DNA of 26,507 nt, taken from NCBI GenBank assembly GCA_016180275.1, contig JACPBN010000073.1, positions 1-26,507 on the forward strand, read 5' to 3'. This DNA comes from Candidatus Woesearchaeota archaeon. GTDB lineage: Archaea > Nanobdellota > Nanobdellia > Woesearchaeales > UBA10200. The position numbers were made by a program, and so were the translations under genes. This document shows positions 1 to 7,836 of this stretch, one piece after another. Numbering within the stretch: position 1 is the stretch's first letter; every line of letters starts with the position of its first letter. The notes under the pieces were generated by a model. That model made no database searches. It was not told the origin of the DNA and saw nothing but the letters and a program-made list of their open reading frames with translations.

Positions 1-3000
1 CAGCTAAGCCTGCCGCATTTGGGCCAGAGCATACTTGGGTATTAGGATCGCAGCTTCCGATTACTTCTTCTGCGCCTTTGTTATCTTTTTTGACCCTATT
101 TTCTTTATTACATCTCTTTTTATCTACTAATTTATTTGCGGAATTTACAGCGCAAAACTGCACGTGCTGGTTATTTCTATACATGCCTTCACATTGCAGC
201 TGCCCGACTGTTATTCTTGAGGTATTTGCTTGGCTTTTTAAACCGGTTGGCAGGTACTTTACCTTTATTTCATATTCATATGTTTTATCATAATCTACTT
301 CAGAGTCAACAAAACTATCTTTATTTGGCTCCATAAATAATAAAGGTATTGGTTGAGTTGCTGTTGCCTGGGCAGAGATTACAGTTGTTGTTGTGGGTTG
401 CGCAGGCACAAGAGTTTTTATTATTTCAAATCCCATAATTCTTGGACAATCTGGCTTGCCCCATTTAAGCTGAATCTTTTTAACATCTCCCGGAGTATGG
501 TTAACCGTAAAGAATTTCACAGGCGGGAGGTCTTGTGTACAAACATCTTTCTCCTCTGTCAATTTAAAGTCTTGATTTTCTTTTATCCTGGATGCATCTG
601 GCTCTTTCATAACTTTTAATTTTGATCTTATTTGAAATTCATTTACTGTGATAGGATCTAATTTTGCAGAATCTATATATCCGGGCTTAATTGCATAGAA
701 AGTATATTCAGTATCAAAACGAATTCTTATCTCATATTTGCCGTCATTATTCGTAACACCATAACAAGTTGTTGGGTTAGTGCATATGCTTGCTCCAAGA
801 ATCGGGTTTCCTGTCACTGAGTCAGTAACCGTGCCGGTAATCTTGCCTAACTCAGGGGCTGCAGGGCATTCTGAATTAGAAACATATAATTTATTATCTG
901 CTTTACAGCAATATTTACCAGAAGCTTCTAATGAAGGAACTAGATATGTGTTTTCATTGCATTTGCATAATGGCTTATTAAGATTCATGTCAAAAATAGG
1001 GGTATTTTCCGCGCAGCTTTTGATATCTTCGCATGCAACTGGGCACAAAACATTTGTCTGTTGAGTTTGTTGAGTTCTATCTCCGGTTAATAATGCATAA
1101 TCTGGGCATTGTGAGCGATAAGCGCAAGTAAAATCTGAGATAATGCTGCATTCCACACAACATTTTATTCCTTGGTAATTGCATGCATTCTCGCCTAATT
1201 TTAACAAGCTTCCCGGCGTGCTTGCTTCCTTGCATGCCCTACAGCATGTTCCTTGTATAGGCTTAGCTAATCTGCATGGTGTATTGCCGCACGGAGAGGT
1301 TGTAATAAAATCTGCTTTCGCATTAGGGCCTTGATATAAAGTTTTATCAAGAGCACAGCAATAATTTCCTACTTGAGCAGTAACGCCAGAAAAAGGCACA
1401 CATTCACATCCGGCATTAGCAGATGTTATTTCTCCTGAGCTGCATAGCTTTGCTCTACATCCTTTTTCAGTCAGTTTACCGTCTCTATCCGGCTGGCAAA
1501 TCCTGCTTTTATCTGTAGGATGGCATGGTTTTTGATAGCAATCAGGATCTGCGCAGTTTATCTTGCCATCTTCATCGTCATCTTCTTTAGTAAGGCAATC
1601 TTCTTTTTTTGATGATCTTGGTACGCCTGCACAGCAAACTATACTTTGGTCTGCAGCTAAATCATACTTGGAGCCTGATAATATTGTATTAATTGCAGAT
1701 TTGCCGTCGCAGTCAAGCTTGACTTGCTGATTATAAAATAAACATCCGGCTGTGCCGTTGCAGACAGCTCTGCAAGTTAAATCATTTTTAAAAGTGCAAG
1801 TGCTTGTGCATTGAACATCTTTTGGCAAACAAAAGCCATTATCTTGGCATTCTTGGTTAGCCGGGCAACAATCATCTGCAGTTCTTGCTGTTCCATCTTT
1901 GCCTTGGCAGTTGTTGTACTCCAAATCATTTATTTTTCCTCTTAGATCGCCTTTCCTGCAGTAATACGGTTTATTTAATTGTGAGCATGATTCAGTTCTG
2001 ATATATTCTTCAAAAATCCCCCTGCCAGAATCTGCTGCCAGATAACACATATCATTATCCTGCTCAAGATAAACAGCCAGCACATTTTCTATATATGGCT
2101 TTACTTCAAATAATGTGGCGTTTGTCAGAAACAATGGCTTAAAGATTGTTACAGAATAGTTTCCCTCGTAAATATTATCGCTTGGCCTGTCAAGTCCTCC
2201 AAAAATAACTTCCCCTATAAGATCAGTAAATCTTTGCAATCCTGTTCCCAGTGTAACACGAGCGCCTTGTATTGGTGTTATTTGATCAATGCTGTTTAAC
2301 ACTAAAACTTTTAATCTGCCTTTTTGTTTTTTCGTTAAGTGAAAATCTAAAGCTACATTATTATTGCCGGCAGAGAGTGTAGCTGTTTCTGTTTTTGAGA
2401 AATATCCCGGAGCAGACGCTTCTATATTATAATCCTTTTCCTGTGCTAATAAATGAAACAGCAAAGCATAGTTGCCTTGTTGGTCACTTAAATAATCATT
2501 ATCTGTGTCTAGTCCAGTTACTTTTATCACTGCATTGGGTATTTCTTTCAATGATGGGCTGTCATCTGTTACTTTGCCAGAGATTGTTCCAAAAGCTGCT
2601 TGCATAAGATTAAAATTAATTATTTTTTCTGTTTCTCCTGCAGCTATGGTAAATGTAGTCACATTTGTCAGATACTGTGATTTAATTACTTTTATAACAT
2701 ATTTGCCTGGAGGAACATCTTCTATCTCATATTCTCCTCCTGAAAGTGTTTCTAATTGGCCAATGCCTTGAATAATAACAGTAGCTTTTTCCAGAGGTTT
2801 GCCTGATATATCTGTAACTAAACCACTGACTTTCACTCCCTGTAATTTAACGCCTATTCTGCAATCATCCTGTTGTGGATTAAATAAATAAGAAGCATAA
2901 CCTCTGTCTTGACAATCGCTTTTGCATTCTGGCTCTGTGATAAGATTAAAAGCTAATTTTTGCTCGCCTGGCGTGCCATCTGGGGCTTGCGCGTCTGTGC

Positions 3001-3391
3001 AAAGGCAGCATCCTGTGCTGCATGATGCTATATTATCGCAGCTGACTGCTTTAAAATTATCTATAGCCTTATTTTTACATTGTGCTTGTGTTCCTGATTT
3101 ACATTCATCTATACAGCATCCAACAACTATCCCTGTTGTACATTCTGACAGAGTATTGCATGATGTGCCTAGCTTTAAATACTGATCTGCACAATCTTGA
3201 TCTCCAAAACAGCAATCATTGATATCTGCATACAGATTTGGGGTTCCTGGAAATGCCTCATCCAGGCAAAAAGATGGAACTTCTGGATTAGTGCAGCAGG
3301 CCGGATCATTAGAAGGAGCGATTATTAAAATTGCATTAAATACTGTAAATAAGACTAAGGATACTGCTAACAATACGGCTTTTTTCAACAT
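1..3391 (-). CDS. Large Cys-rich secreted surface protein with carboxypeptidase-regulatory-like and FnIII-like domains (C-terminus beyond window)
   Basis: An open frame of 1130 codons runs from ATG at 3391 off the left edge with no stop. GAGGG lies 7 nt before this ATG, so I prefer it to the in-frame ATG at 3412. Residues 1-30 are a hydrophobic signal or anchor (MLKKAVLLAVSLVLF). A Cys-rich stretch follows to about residue 160. Beta-sandwich repeats of the carboxypeptidase-regulatory type come next: about 184-262 (VKVSGLVTDISGKPLEKA), 265-360 (GTISGKVTDDSP), a weaker one at 360-443, and 848-914 (GKITGTVTDSVTGNP). A second long Cys-rich stretch holds an acidic, calcium-site-like motif, DDDEDGKINCADPDC, near residue 605. 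A fibronectin-III-like domain lies at about 957-1052 (IQLKWGKPDCPRIMGFEI). The product is probably exported and disulfide-bonded at the cell surface. Its ligand is unknown. Domain calls come from motif reading only. Confidence 0.85.
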   Translation of the reverse strand, partial: MLKKAVLLAVSLVLFTVFNAILIIAPSNDPACCTNPEVPSFCLDEAFPGTPNLYADINDCCFGDQDCADQYLKLGTSCNTLSECTTGIVVGCCIDECKSGTQAQCKNKAIDNFKAVSCDNIASCSTGCCLCTDAQAPDGTPGEQKLAFNLITEPECKSDCQDRGYASYLFNPQQDDCRIGVKLQGVKVSGLVTDISGKPLEKATVIIQGIGQLETLSGGEYEIEDVPPGKYVIKVIKSQYLTNVTTFTIAAGETEKIINFNLMQAAFGTISGKVTDDSPSLKEIPNAVIKVTGLDTDNDYLSDQQGNYALLFHLLAQEKDYNIEASAPGYFSKTETATLSAGNNNVALDFHLTKKQKGRLKVLVLNSIDQITPIQGARVTLGTGLQRFTDLIGEVIFGGLDRPSDNIYEGNYSVTIFKPLFLTNATLFEVKPYIENVLAVYLEQDNDMCYLAADSGRGIFEEYIRTESCSQLNKPYYCRKGDLRGKINDLEYNNCQGKDGTARTADDCCPANQECQDNGFCLPKDVQCTSTCTFKNDLTCRAVCNGTAGCLFYNQQVKLDCDGKSAINTILSGSKYDLAADQSIVCCAGVPRSSKKEDCLTKEDDDEDGKINCADPDCYQKPCHPTDKSRICQPDRDGKLTEKGCRAKLCSSGEITSANAGCECVPFSGVTAQVGNYCCALDKTLYQGPNAKADFITTSPCGNTPCRLAKPIQGTCCRACKEASTPGSLLKLGENACNYQGIKCCVECSIISDFTCAYRSQCPDYALLTGDRTQQTQQTNVLCPVACEDIKSCAENTPIFDMNLNKPLCKCNENTYLVPSLEASGKYCCKADNKLYVSNSECPAAPELGKITGTVTDSVTGNPILGASICTNPTTCYGVTNNDGKYEIRIRFDTEYTFYAIKPGYIDSAKLDPITVNEFQIRSKLKVMKEPDASRIKENQDFKLTEEKDVCTQDLPPVKFFTVNHTPGDVKKIQLKWGKPDCPRIMGFEIIKTLVPAQPTTTTVISAQATATQPIPLLFMEPNKDSFVDSEVDYDKTYEYEIKVKYLPTGLKSQANTSRITVGQLQCEGMYRNNQHVQFCAVNSANKLVDKKRCNKENRVKKDNKGAEEVIGSCDPNTQVCSGPNAAGLA

Positions 3392-3440
3392 GAACAAACC
3401 CTCTTTTTTCATTCTATTATAGAGCTGATTAAACTATTCT

Positions 3441-3453
3441 TCATATATAAAGG
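3441..3453 (-). promoter_or_regulatory. TATA-like promoter of the surface protein gene at 3391
   Basis: On the minus strand the sequence reads CCTTTATATATGA, a good archaeal TATA box. It would place transcription start about 25 nt downstream, near 3420, giving a leader of roughly 30 nt that contains the GAGGG ribosome-binding site. It lies outside the palindromic element at 3503-3704. Confidence 0.5.
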
Positions 3454-3502
3454 TTTCTTAGCAAAAAGGTAATTTATGAGTACGAAATCATGAGTTGCCT
3501 AA

Positions 3503-3704
3503 AAAGCAGTTGTAGCAGCCAATTTATTGCGAGCGTATATCAAAGCAATATAGTAAGGTATGGTCGGGCAATGCCATTAAATTTAACAATTATATTTACA
3601 TAATAATTAAGCTCTTCTAGTATCACATTTAATTGCTCAACGTAGAGGAGACACAACCAATCATCATAACTAAGCCAACGCTCGCAGGCTGCTGCAACTG
3701 CTTT
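3503..3704 (+). repeat. 202-bp imperfect palindromic element A with one-sided AATTTAT bulge
   Basis: The left arm 3503-3520 (AAAGCAGTTGTAGCAGCC) matches the reverse complement of 3687-3704 at 17 of 18 positions. The next stem, 3528-3535 (TGCGAGCG), pairs perfectly with 3679-3686. Between the two stems the left arm alone carries seven extra bases, AATTTAT (3521-3527). The AT-rich interior has no convincing coding sequence. The element fills most of the 347-bp gap between the 3' end of the 769-aa gene and the promoter of the next gene. Its length and architecture match the elements at 7536 and 23095. I see no convincing target-site duplication here, so it may be older. It could also act as a terminator for the gene ending at 3739. 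Confidence 0.6.
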
Positions 3705-3738
3705 AAAGTTGTAATAATTAATTAAGGCAGCTAAAAAG

Positions 3739-6048
3739 TTACGGATTAACAATCTCCCACTCTATTCTGCCAGAACATGCATTGCCTCTTTGCCCGCAAT
3801 ACTGCTTAAATGAAACTTCGCATTGGGTTTCCGTGCAGGAGGGCTCCTTATCAGGTAATTTTTTAGTAATAACTGTCAAAGCTCCATTTCCTGCAGTTGA
3901 ATCTTCAATTAATTGTGTTTTTAATATCTCAACTGCATCAAAATTAAACTTTTCTAAGTCGGTCTTATAAAACGTAGCTGTATATTCAAAGCATAGCTCT
4001 GTTTGCAGCTTTCGCTCTCCATCTTTTGTGCAGCATCCTACCTTATCGCGGCTTTGAGCAGCTGTATGAGCGCCCATAAAATCATTCTCAGATGCTGTTG
4101 AAAGAGTATAAATATCTGCTGTCCAATAATCTTTATCTGTTTTTTTTCTCGCATACATAAATGGATAAGTTTGTTTAAAATTAGGATAATCTGAAGTTGA
4201 GCCTGTTGTAACTTTATACGGCAGGCATTCTTTGACTTTTATGTCTGTTGTTTCAATGCTGTCTTGGCTTTGCTCTCCTGAGATTAATTTAATGCCAAGA
4301 GTTATGTTATGTGTGTAATAATCTTCAACTTTAACTGCATCAAATGAAAACTGCGCTTCCTCCTCATGTCCAATCGCCTGTGTCGGATTTAAGGCAATAG
4401 GCTTTTTTATATCTAAGATCAAACTTGGATCATCGCATGGTTTAATTACATTTCCAAACTTCACAAGGCATTTTTCCTTGAGAGTTGCATCTGTTGTAAT
4501 CTGCTTATCTGTAGTTTGCTGATCTTCCGGCAAACCTGCATCTATTTTTTTCTGGTCTTTATAGCTATCTACCCAGATATAATTATATTCTGCATCTGCC
4601 TCTGGAAGCACAGAGCCAGTTGCATCAAAAAACACAGGATCTTCAGCTGATTGCCAGCTCTTTTGGGAACCAATTAATTTTTCTGTATAAAAGTTATAAA
4701 CATTTGGCACTGCTAAAATACTGGAAATTACTTTAACTCTTATATTTTGAAAGTCTGTGAACTCTCCATCACTTGCTTTGACTGTTATGATATACTCGCC
4801 TTCATCATTTGAAGTTACTTCATAACTAGAACATCTATTTTTACAATCGCTTTCTTGATCTTTCATAGATTCAGCTAAAGCTTCTGCTATTTTCTTGCTT
4901 TGTTCGAGATATTTATCATCATCACTAAATCCGTCATAGCTGTAACTTATGGCATCTTCATCTGGGTCAAATGCCAATGGCTTAAACTCTAATTTTTGTC
5001 CTGGGCTGATTAAAACATCGTAATTGGGATTTCTTGAATTTGGCAGAATTAAGTTTAAGGCAGGCATTCTATTTTCTCTTGCAATTATATATTTAAGAGG
5101 CTTGCCTGCTAATGTTGATTTAGTATCTGTAAATATAAAGATATCATCACTTTTTTTGGCATTGCTGATTTTCTCAATTTCCAAGTTAAGATCTTTAACC
5201 CTAAATACATTGCTTTTAAACCTGCCTAGAACCCCGTCTTCCTTTAATCTGAAATCTATGTCGCGATTATCAAAACTTAATAACTCTTGGGCTGCATTAT
5301 GCACTTTCTTCAGCCTTATCCTCTGGACTGAAGAGAATTTAAATTTTTGGATTACCGGTGAAACATCCTGTATTAAGACTATTATTGGAATAAATAATGT
5401 TACTGATGCCTGCTCATCTTGTATTGTTACTGTAGCTGTTGCATTTTCAAATGTGGCATTAAAACCTGAAAAGCTTGAAAAATTAATACATTCAAGAGTC
5501 TGGTTTTCCACATAACGTTCGAGCTGTTTTTGAATTGTCAGATATGAGCCTGCGCCATCTGTTACTATATTTTTTGTTAACCCATAAGTATGGTTGCTTA
5601 ATGATATATATTGAGTTTCATCATTTATATATCCGCAAAACCTTGGCTCTGGAGAATCATCTTTATGCAGGCAGGGATATTTTGGCAACAAATCTTTCTG
5701 GTCGCGGGTTGATCTATATGCAACAAGATATGTTTTATTATCAGCCGTGTAATTGATATAAGGGATTGCAAAAGGTATCATGCTTCCTCTCTGTTCCTGC
5801 ATGATATAGCCGCCTTGTTTTGTTATTAACTCAATCCCTTCCTGGAATGATTTTTCCAGGCATTGCTGCACAAAAAATTCAACTTGAGAGGCAGCCATCT
5901 TATTAGTGATAAGCTTTTCTTCCTCTGCCTGTATTTTTGTCTGAGTTGCCTGACCACGACTGAAATAAACCAATCCAAATATGGCTAATGCAGCTACTGC
6001 CATCAAGATGAATACTGTTAGCTGGGATTTTTTGGATGATTTGAGCAT
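3739..6048 (-). CDS. 769-aa class III-signal surface protein with cadherin/PKD-like domain
   Basis: The N-terminus MLKSSKKSQLTVFILMAVAAL is a short basic head with a KKSQ motif followed directly by one hydrophobic helix (to about residue 28). This resembles the class III/type IV-pilin-like signals common on DPANN exported proteins. The rest is predicted extracellular. Residues about 345-460 look like a cadherin/PKD-type beta-sandwich (KPLAFDPDEDAISYSYDG, later YIITVKASDGEFTD). The C-terminal third has scattered Cys pairs (CCTKDGERKLQTELC and others). No enzymatic motif is visible. No strong ribosome-binding site precedes the ATG; AAGG lies about 20 nt upstream. Downstream are element A and another surface gene on the same strand. 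Upstream is a toxin-antitoxin-like operon. Function unknown, probably adhesion or envelope structure. Confidence 0.85.
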   Translation of the reverse strand: MLKSSKKSQLTVFILMAVAALAIFGLVYFSRGQATQTKIQAEEEKLITNKMAASQVEFFVQQCLEKSFQEGIELITKQGGYIMQEQRGSMIPFAIPYINYTADNKTYLVAYRSTRDQKDLLPKYPCLHKDDSPEPRFCGYINDETQYISLSNHTYGLTKNIVTDGAGSYLTIQKQLERYVENQTLECINFSSFSGFNATFENATATVTIQDEQASVTLFIPIIVLIQDVSPVIQKFKFSSVQRIRLKKVHNAAQELLSFDNRDIDFRLKEDGVLGRFKSNVFRVKDLNLEIEKISNAKKSDDIFIFTDTKSTLAGKPLKYIIARENRMPALNLILPNSRNPNYDVLISPGQKLEFKPLAFDPDEDAISYSYDGFSDDDKYLEQSKKIAEALAESMKDQESDCKNRCSSYEVTSNDEGEYIITVKASDGEFTDFQNIRVKVISSILAVPNVYNFYTEKLIGSQKSWQSAEDPVFFDATGSVLPEADAEYNYIWVDSYKDQKKIDAGLPEDQQTTDKQITTDATLKEKCLVKFGNVIKPCDDPSLILDIKKPIALNPTQAIGHEEEAQFSFDAVKVEDYYTHNITLGIKLISGEQSQDSIETTDIKVKECLPYKVTTGSTSDYPNFKQTYPFMYARKKTDKDYWTADIYTLSTASENDFMGAHTAAQSRDKVGCCTKDGERKLQTELCFEYTATFYKTDLEKFNFDAVEILKTQLIEDSTAGNGALTVITKKLPDKEPSCTETQCEVSFKQYCGQRGNACSGRIEWEIVNP

Positions 6049-6094
6049 TTTAGTTAATATTTATGTACCTTACAACATACATATTCTGCATTTT

Positions 6095-6114
6095 ATGTAC
6101 ATTAAGAAGTACAT
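6095..6114. promoter_or_regulatory. Inverted repeat ATGTAC-N8-GTACAT upstream of the 769-aa gene
   Basis: A perfect 6-bp inverted repeat with an 8-bp spacer lies about 50 bp upstream of the 6048 start codon, in the short gap before the nucleotidyltransferase gene ends. Another ATGTAC occurs at 6063-6068. The spacing suits a dimeric regulator, possibly the HTH protein of the neighbouring operon. This is only an inference. Confidence 0.25.
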
Positions 6115-6118
6115 GTAT

Positions 6119-6784
6119 TTACTTGCTTTTATTTATATCTTTGTCTTGCATGCTGTAAAGCTGCTTGAAATACTTCTGCTCTATGATAATATATTTTTTT
6201 AATTCAAGCATCATCTTTTCAACATCATACAATGCCCAGGAATTGCCGTTCTTGGACTGCCATAACACTTCATCTATAAAATACTGCCAGTCAAAATTTT
6301 TGTCTCTTTCAATAATATTCCTAATATCATCAAAATCGTTTTGTCTTTCAGTAACGGCTTTTAACAAGACAAGGTGCTCTTTCCTTAAGACATTAATTCT
6401 TAATAGATGCTTATCTTTGAAGTCATGCACTGCAAATAGATCTTCTTTCATTTTCGGAGAAAGCCTTGTTTGAAAAATCTGTTCTACAAAGATATCAATC
6501 CTATAATCTTCACGTTTATACATCAATGGCCTATTCTTGTCTCTTAATTTTTCTGGGATATAAATCTTGATTGGGCTTGTTTCCTCAAAGCCAAGCGCTT
6601 CAATAATTTCTATGAAAGCATTTCTTTCTTCTTTGTTCTCAAACAGAATATCGATATCTTTAGTCTCGTCTTTATATCCATAAAACATCATTGCAGTGCC
6701 GCCAAAAGCATAGCAGCTGATGTCTTTTTTCAGCTTATTGCTTATTATCTTAAATAAGCTTAGTTGATCTTCATGTGTTATCAT
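6119..6784 (-). CDS. Nucleotidyltransferase, AbiEii-like toxin candidate
   Basis: This 221-aa protein has the polymerase-beta-type nucleotidyltransferase signature. A glycine motif, YAFGGTAMMFYGY (about 26-38), is followed by DIDILF (about 44-49), the metal-binding acidic pair. A second motif near residue 143, LKAVTERQNDFDDI, resembles the K-x-x-x-x-R-x-x-D-x-x-D-I motif of AbiEii/MNT families. Such proteins transfer nucleotides to RNA or protein targets. AbiEii members act as toxins held in check by an upstream HTH partner. Here the start ATG overlaps the stop of the HTH gene by 4 nt (ATGA), so the two are translationally coupled. The basic C-terminal tail (after about 185) is unassigned. 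The family call is fairly secure; the toxin role is inferred from context. Confidence 0.8.
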   Translation of the reverse strand: MITHEDQLSLFKIISNKLKKDISCYAFGGTAMMFYGYKDETKDIDILFENKEERNAFIEIIEALGFEETSPIKIYIPEKLRDKNRPLMYKREDYRIDIFVEQIFQTRLSPKMKEDLFAVHDFKDKHLLRINVLRKEHLVLLKAVTERQNDFDDIRNIIERDKNFDWQYFIDEVLWQSKNGNSWALYDVEKMMLELKKYIIIEQKYFKQLYSMQDKDINKSK

Positions 6785-7428
6785 TCTACAATCACCTTAT
6801 CCAAATCACCTTTTCTAAAAGGAATTTCTGCTTTCCATTTATGTGAGATTTGCTTAAATACTTCTTCTTTAGTAAGATAGTCTTTAATTAGATACTGCTT
6901 TTGCTTAATAGCATTAACCATATTTATATATTTTTTTGACATCCTCCTTACCCTAAAATAAATCTTAGCTACATCATACAATGCGCCTACCTTCTGCCAG
7001 CAATCTTTTTCTTTTGCTAGTTTGTAGAGCTTTGGCCAGTTTTTTATGTGCTGAAACAACCTTAAGCTGGCTAATATTGCCCTAAAGCTTCCTGTCTGGA
7101 TCGCATCTATCAACGCATCCTCAACTGTGTAGATGCCATGAACCTGATGGTCATACCAAGGATTGAGCTTAAAGTTAGGATTGTACTTGTTTAATATGTC
7201 AAACATGCCCTGCTGCCTAGGCAGCTGCTTGCGCATAGTGATTTTATACAAGCGTATCTTTTTTCCGCCGCCTGTTACAGTAACATAACCTTCTTTCTTT
7301 AACTTGCTTAATAGGTTTAAGGCAGACTGCGGTTTAATGTTTAGAGCCTTGGCTGCAGTTTCTAATGTTTGCAGTCCTTCTATTTTTGAGAGTGTCTTGA
7401 GCATTGTTGATTCTTTCATTTGAAACAC
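6781..7428 (-). CDS. Winged-HTH protein, probable antitoxin/autoregulator of the nucleotidyltransferase
   Basis: This 215-aa protein starts with a winged helix-turn-helix (about residues 10-68). The order is LSKIEGLQTLETAAKALNI, then SALNLLSKLKKEGYVTV, then a basic wing (TGGGKKIRLYKIT). The C-terminal part (about 75-215) is helical and aromatic-rich, without a motif I recognise. The arrangement of an HTH gene overlapping a nucleotidyltransferase gene by 4 nt is that of AbiEi/AbiEii-type pairs, in which the HTH protein represses its own operon. Other in-frame ATGs at 7419 and 7404 are possible starts, and no ribosome-binding site decides between them. A TATA-like sequence (7481-7491) upstream suggests a leader of 30-40 nt. 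That promoter sits just before the mobile element at 7536. Confidence 0.7.
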   Translation of the reverse strand: MFQMKESTMLKTLSKIEGLQTLETAAKALNIKPQSALNLLSKLKKEGYVTVTGGGKKIRLYKITMRKQLPRQQGMFDILNKYNPNFKLNPWYDHQVHGIYTVEDALIDAIQTGSFRAILASLRLFQHIKNWPKLYKLAKEKDCWQKVGALYDVAKIYFRVRRMSKKYINMVNAIKQKQYLIKDYLTKEEVFKQISHKWKAEIPFRKGDLDKVIVE

Positions 7429-7480
7429 ATGTATGGTTTGAACATCACATAGATTAAATAGAGTATCTATCTCTTCTAAT

Positions 7481-7491
7481 ATATAAACTTA
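7481..7491 (-). promoter_or_regulatory. TATA-like promoter of the HTH/nucleotidyltransferase operon
   Basis: The minus strand reads AAGTTTATATATTAG across this stretch, an archaeal TATA box about 55-60 nt before the ATG at 7428. It lies about 40 bp downstream (in the direction of transcription) of the 8-bp duplication left by the element at 7536-7741. The insertion therefore replaced the native upstream sequence but not the TATA box itself. Confidence 0.4.
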
Positions 7492-7527
7492 TCTATTTCT
7501 GGAGTAGGTTAATTAGAAATGAATTGA

Positions 7528-7535
7528 GAATATCA
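7528..7535 (+). repeat. Target-site duplication GAATATCA, left copy
   Basis: GAATATCA directly precedes the element end GTATATGCATAG and recurs immediately after the opposite end at 7742-7749. An exact 8-bp direct repeat at both outer ends of an inverted-repeat element is the usual trace of transposition. Confidence 0.85.
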
Positions 7536-7741
7536 GTATATGCATAGCAGCTGCCGCCAATTTAGTTGGCACAGCTCCAGAAAACATGCCAAGTTGCGAC
7601 GGGCAAGACAATAAAGCTACGAATCAACTAACACAACACGCAATGCTTTTCTATTCTCACATTCGTCTAGTGCGGCTTTATGCCGCAAACGAGAGAGTGC
7701 CAACGGCGGCAGCTGCTTCGTAAATCTTACTATGCATATAC
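7536..7741 (+). mobile_element. 206-bp MITE-like element B with terminal inverted repeats
   Basis: The ends GTATATGCATAG (7536-7547) and CTATGCATATAC (7730-7741) are perfect 12-bp inverted repeats. Inside them CAGCTGCCGCC (7548-7558) pairs with 7705-7715, and GTTGGCAC (7565-7572) pairs with 7697-7704. The left arm has an extra AATTTA (7559-7564) and the right arm an extra 14 nt (7716-7729). The interior 7588-7686 is identical over 99 nt to 23148-23246. It ends in a GCGGC-TTTAT-GCCGC hairpin. The flanking 8-bp direct repeats are perfect. No transposase or credible ORF is present, so it must have been moved in trans. I cannot assign the transposase family; several IS families make 8-bp duplications. 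Confidence 0.85.
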
Positions 7742-7749
7742 GAATATCA
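7742..7749 (+). repeat. Target-site duplication GAATATCA, right copy
   Basis: This is an exact copy of 7528-7535, immediately outside the right terminal inverted repeat. Deleting 7536-7749 rebuilds an empty site in which the small KKSQ frame reads through. Confidence 0.85.
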
Positions 7750-7836
7750 AGAGAGGTCATTCGATTGAAATATACAAAACCGAACATGGCTAAAGCGATG
7801 ATTCCCATCTGCATGGATACTGTCAGCTGGGATTTT

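Noticed and set aside
3499..3738. Direct repeat CTAAAAAG at 3499-3506 and 3731-3738 as a target duplication of element A
   Set aside because: The repeat overlaps the left arm and lies 27 bp outside the right arm, so the enclosed ends are not inverted repeats. An A-rich 8-mer of this kind can recur by chance.
3540..3752. 70-aa minus-strand ORF overlapping element A
   Set aside because: It runs through both arms of the palindrome and overlaps the stop region of the 769-aa gene. It has no ribosome-binding site or recognisable composition.
5024..5515. 163-aa plus-strand ORF opposite the 769-aa gene
   Set aside because: It is an antisense shadow of a clearly coding frame, with hydrophobic composition typical of such shadows.
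7536..7741. Integron attC-like site
   Set aside because: The element folds as an imperfect palindrome with one-sided extra bases, which recalls attC. But the core RYYYAAC...GTTRRRY boxes are in the wrong order and do not match, and the 8-bp target duplications point to transposition.
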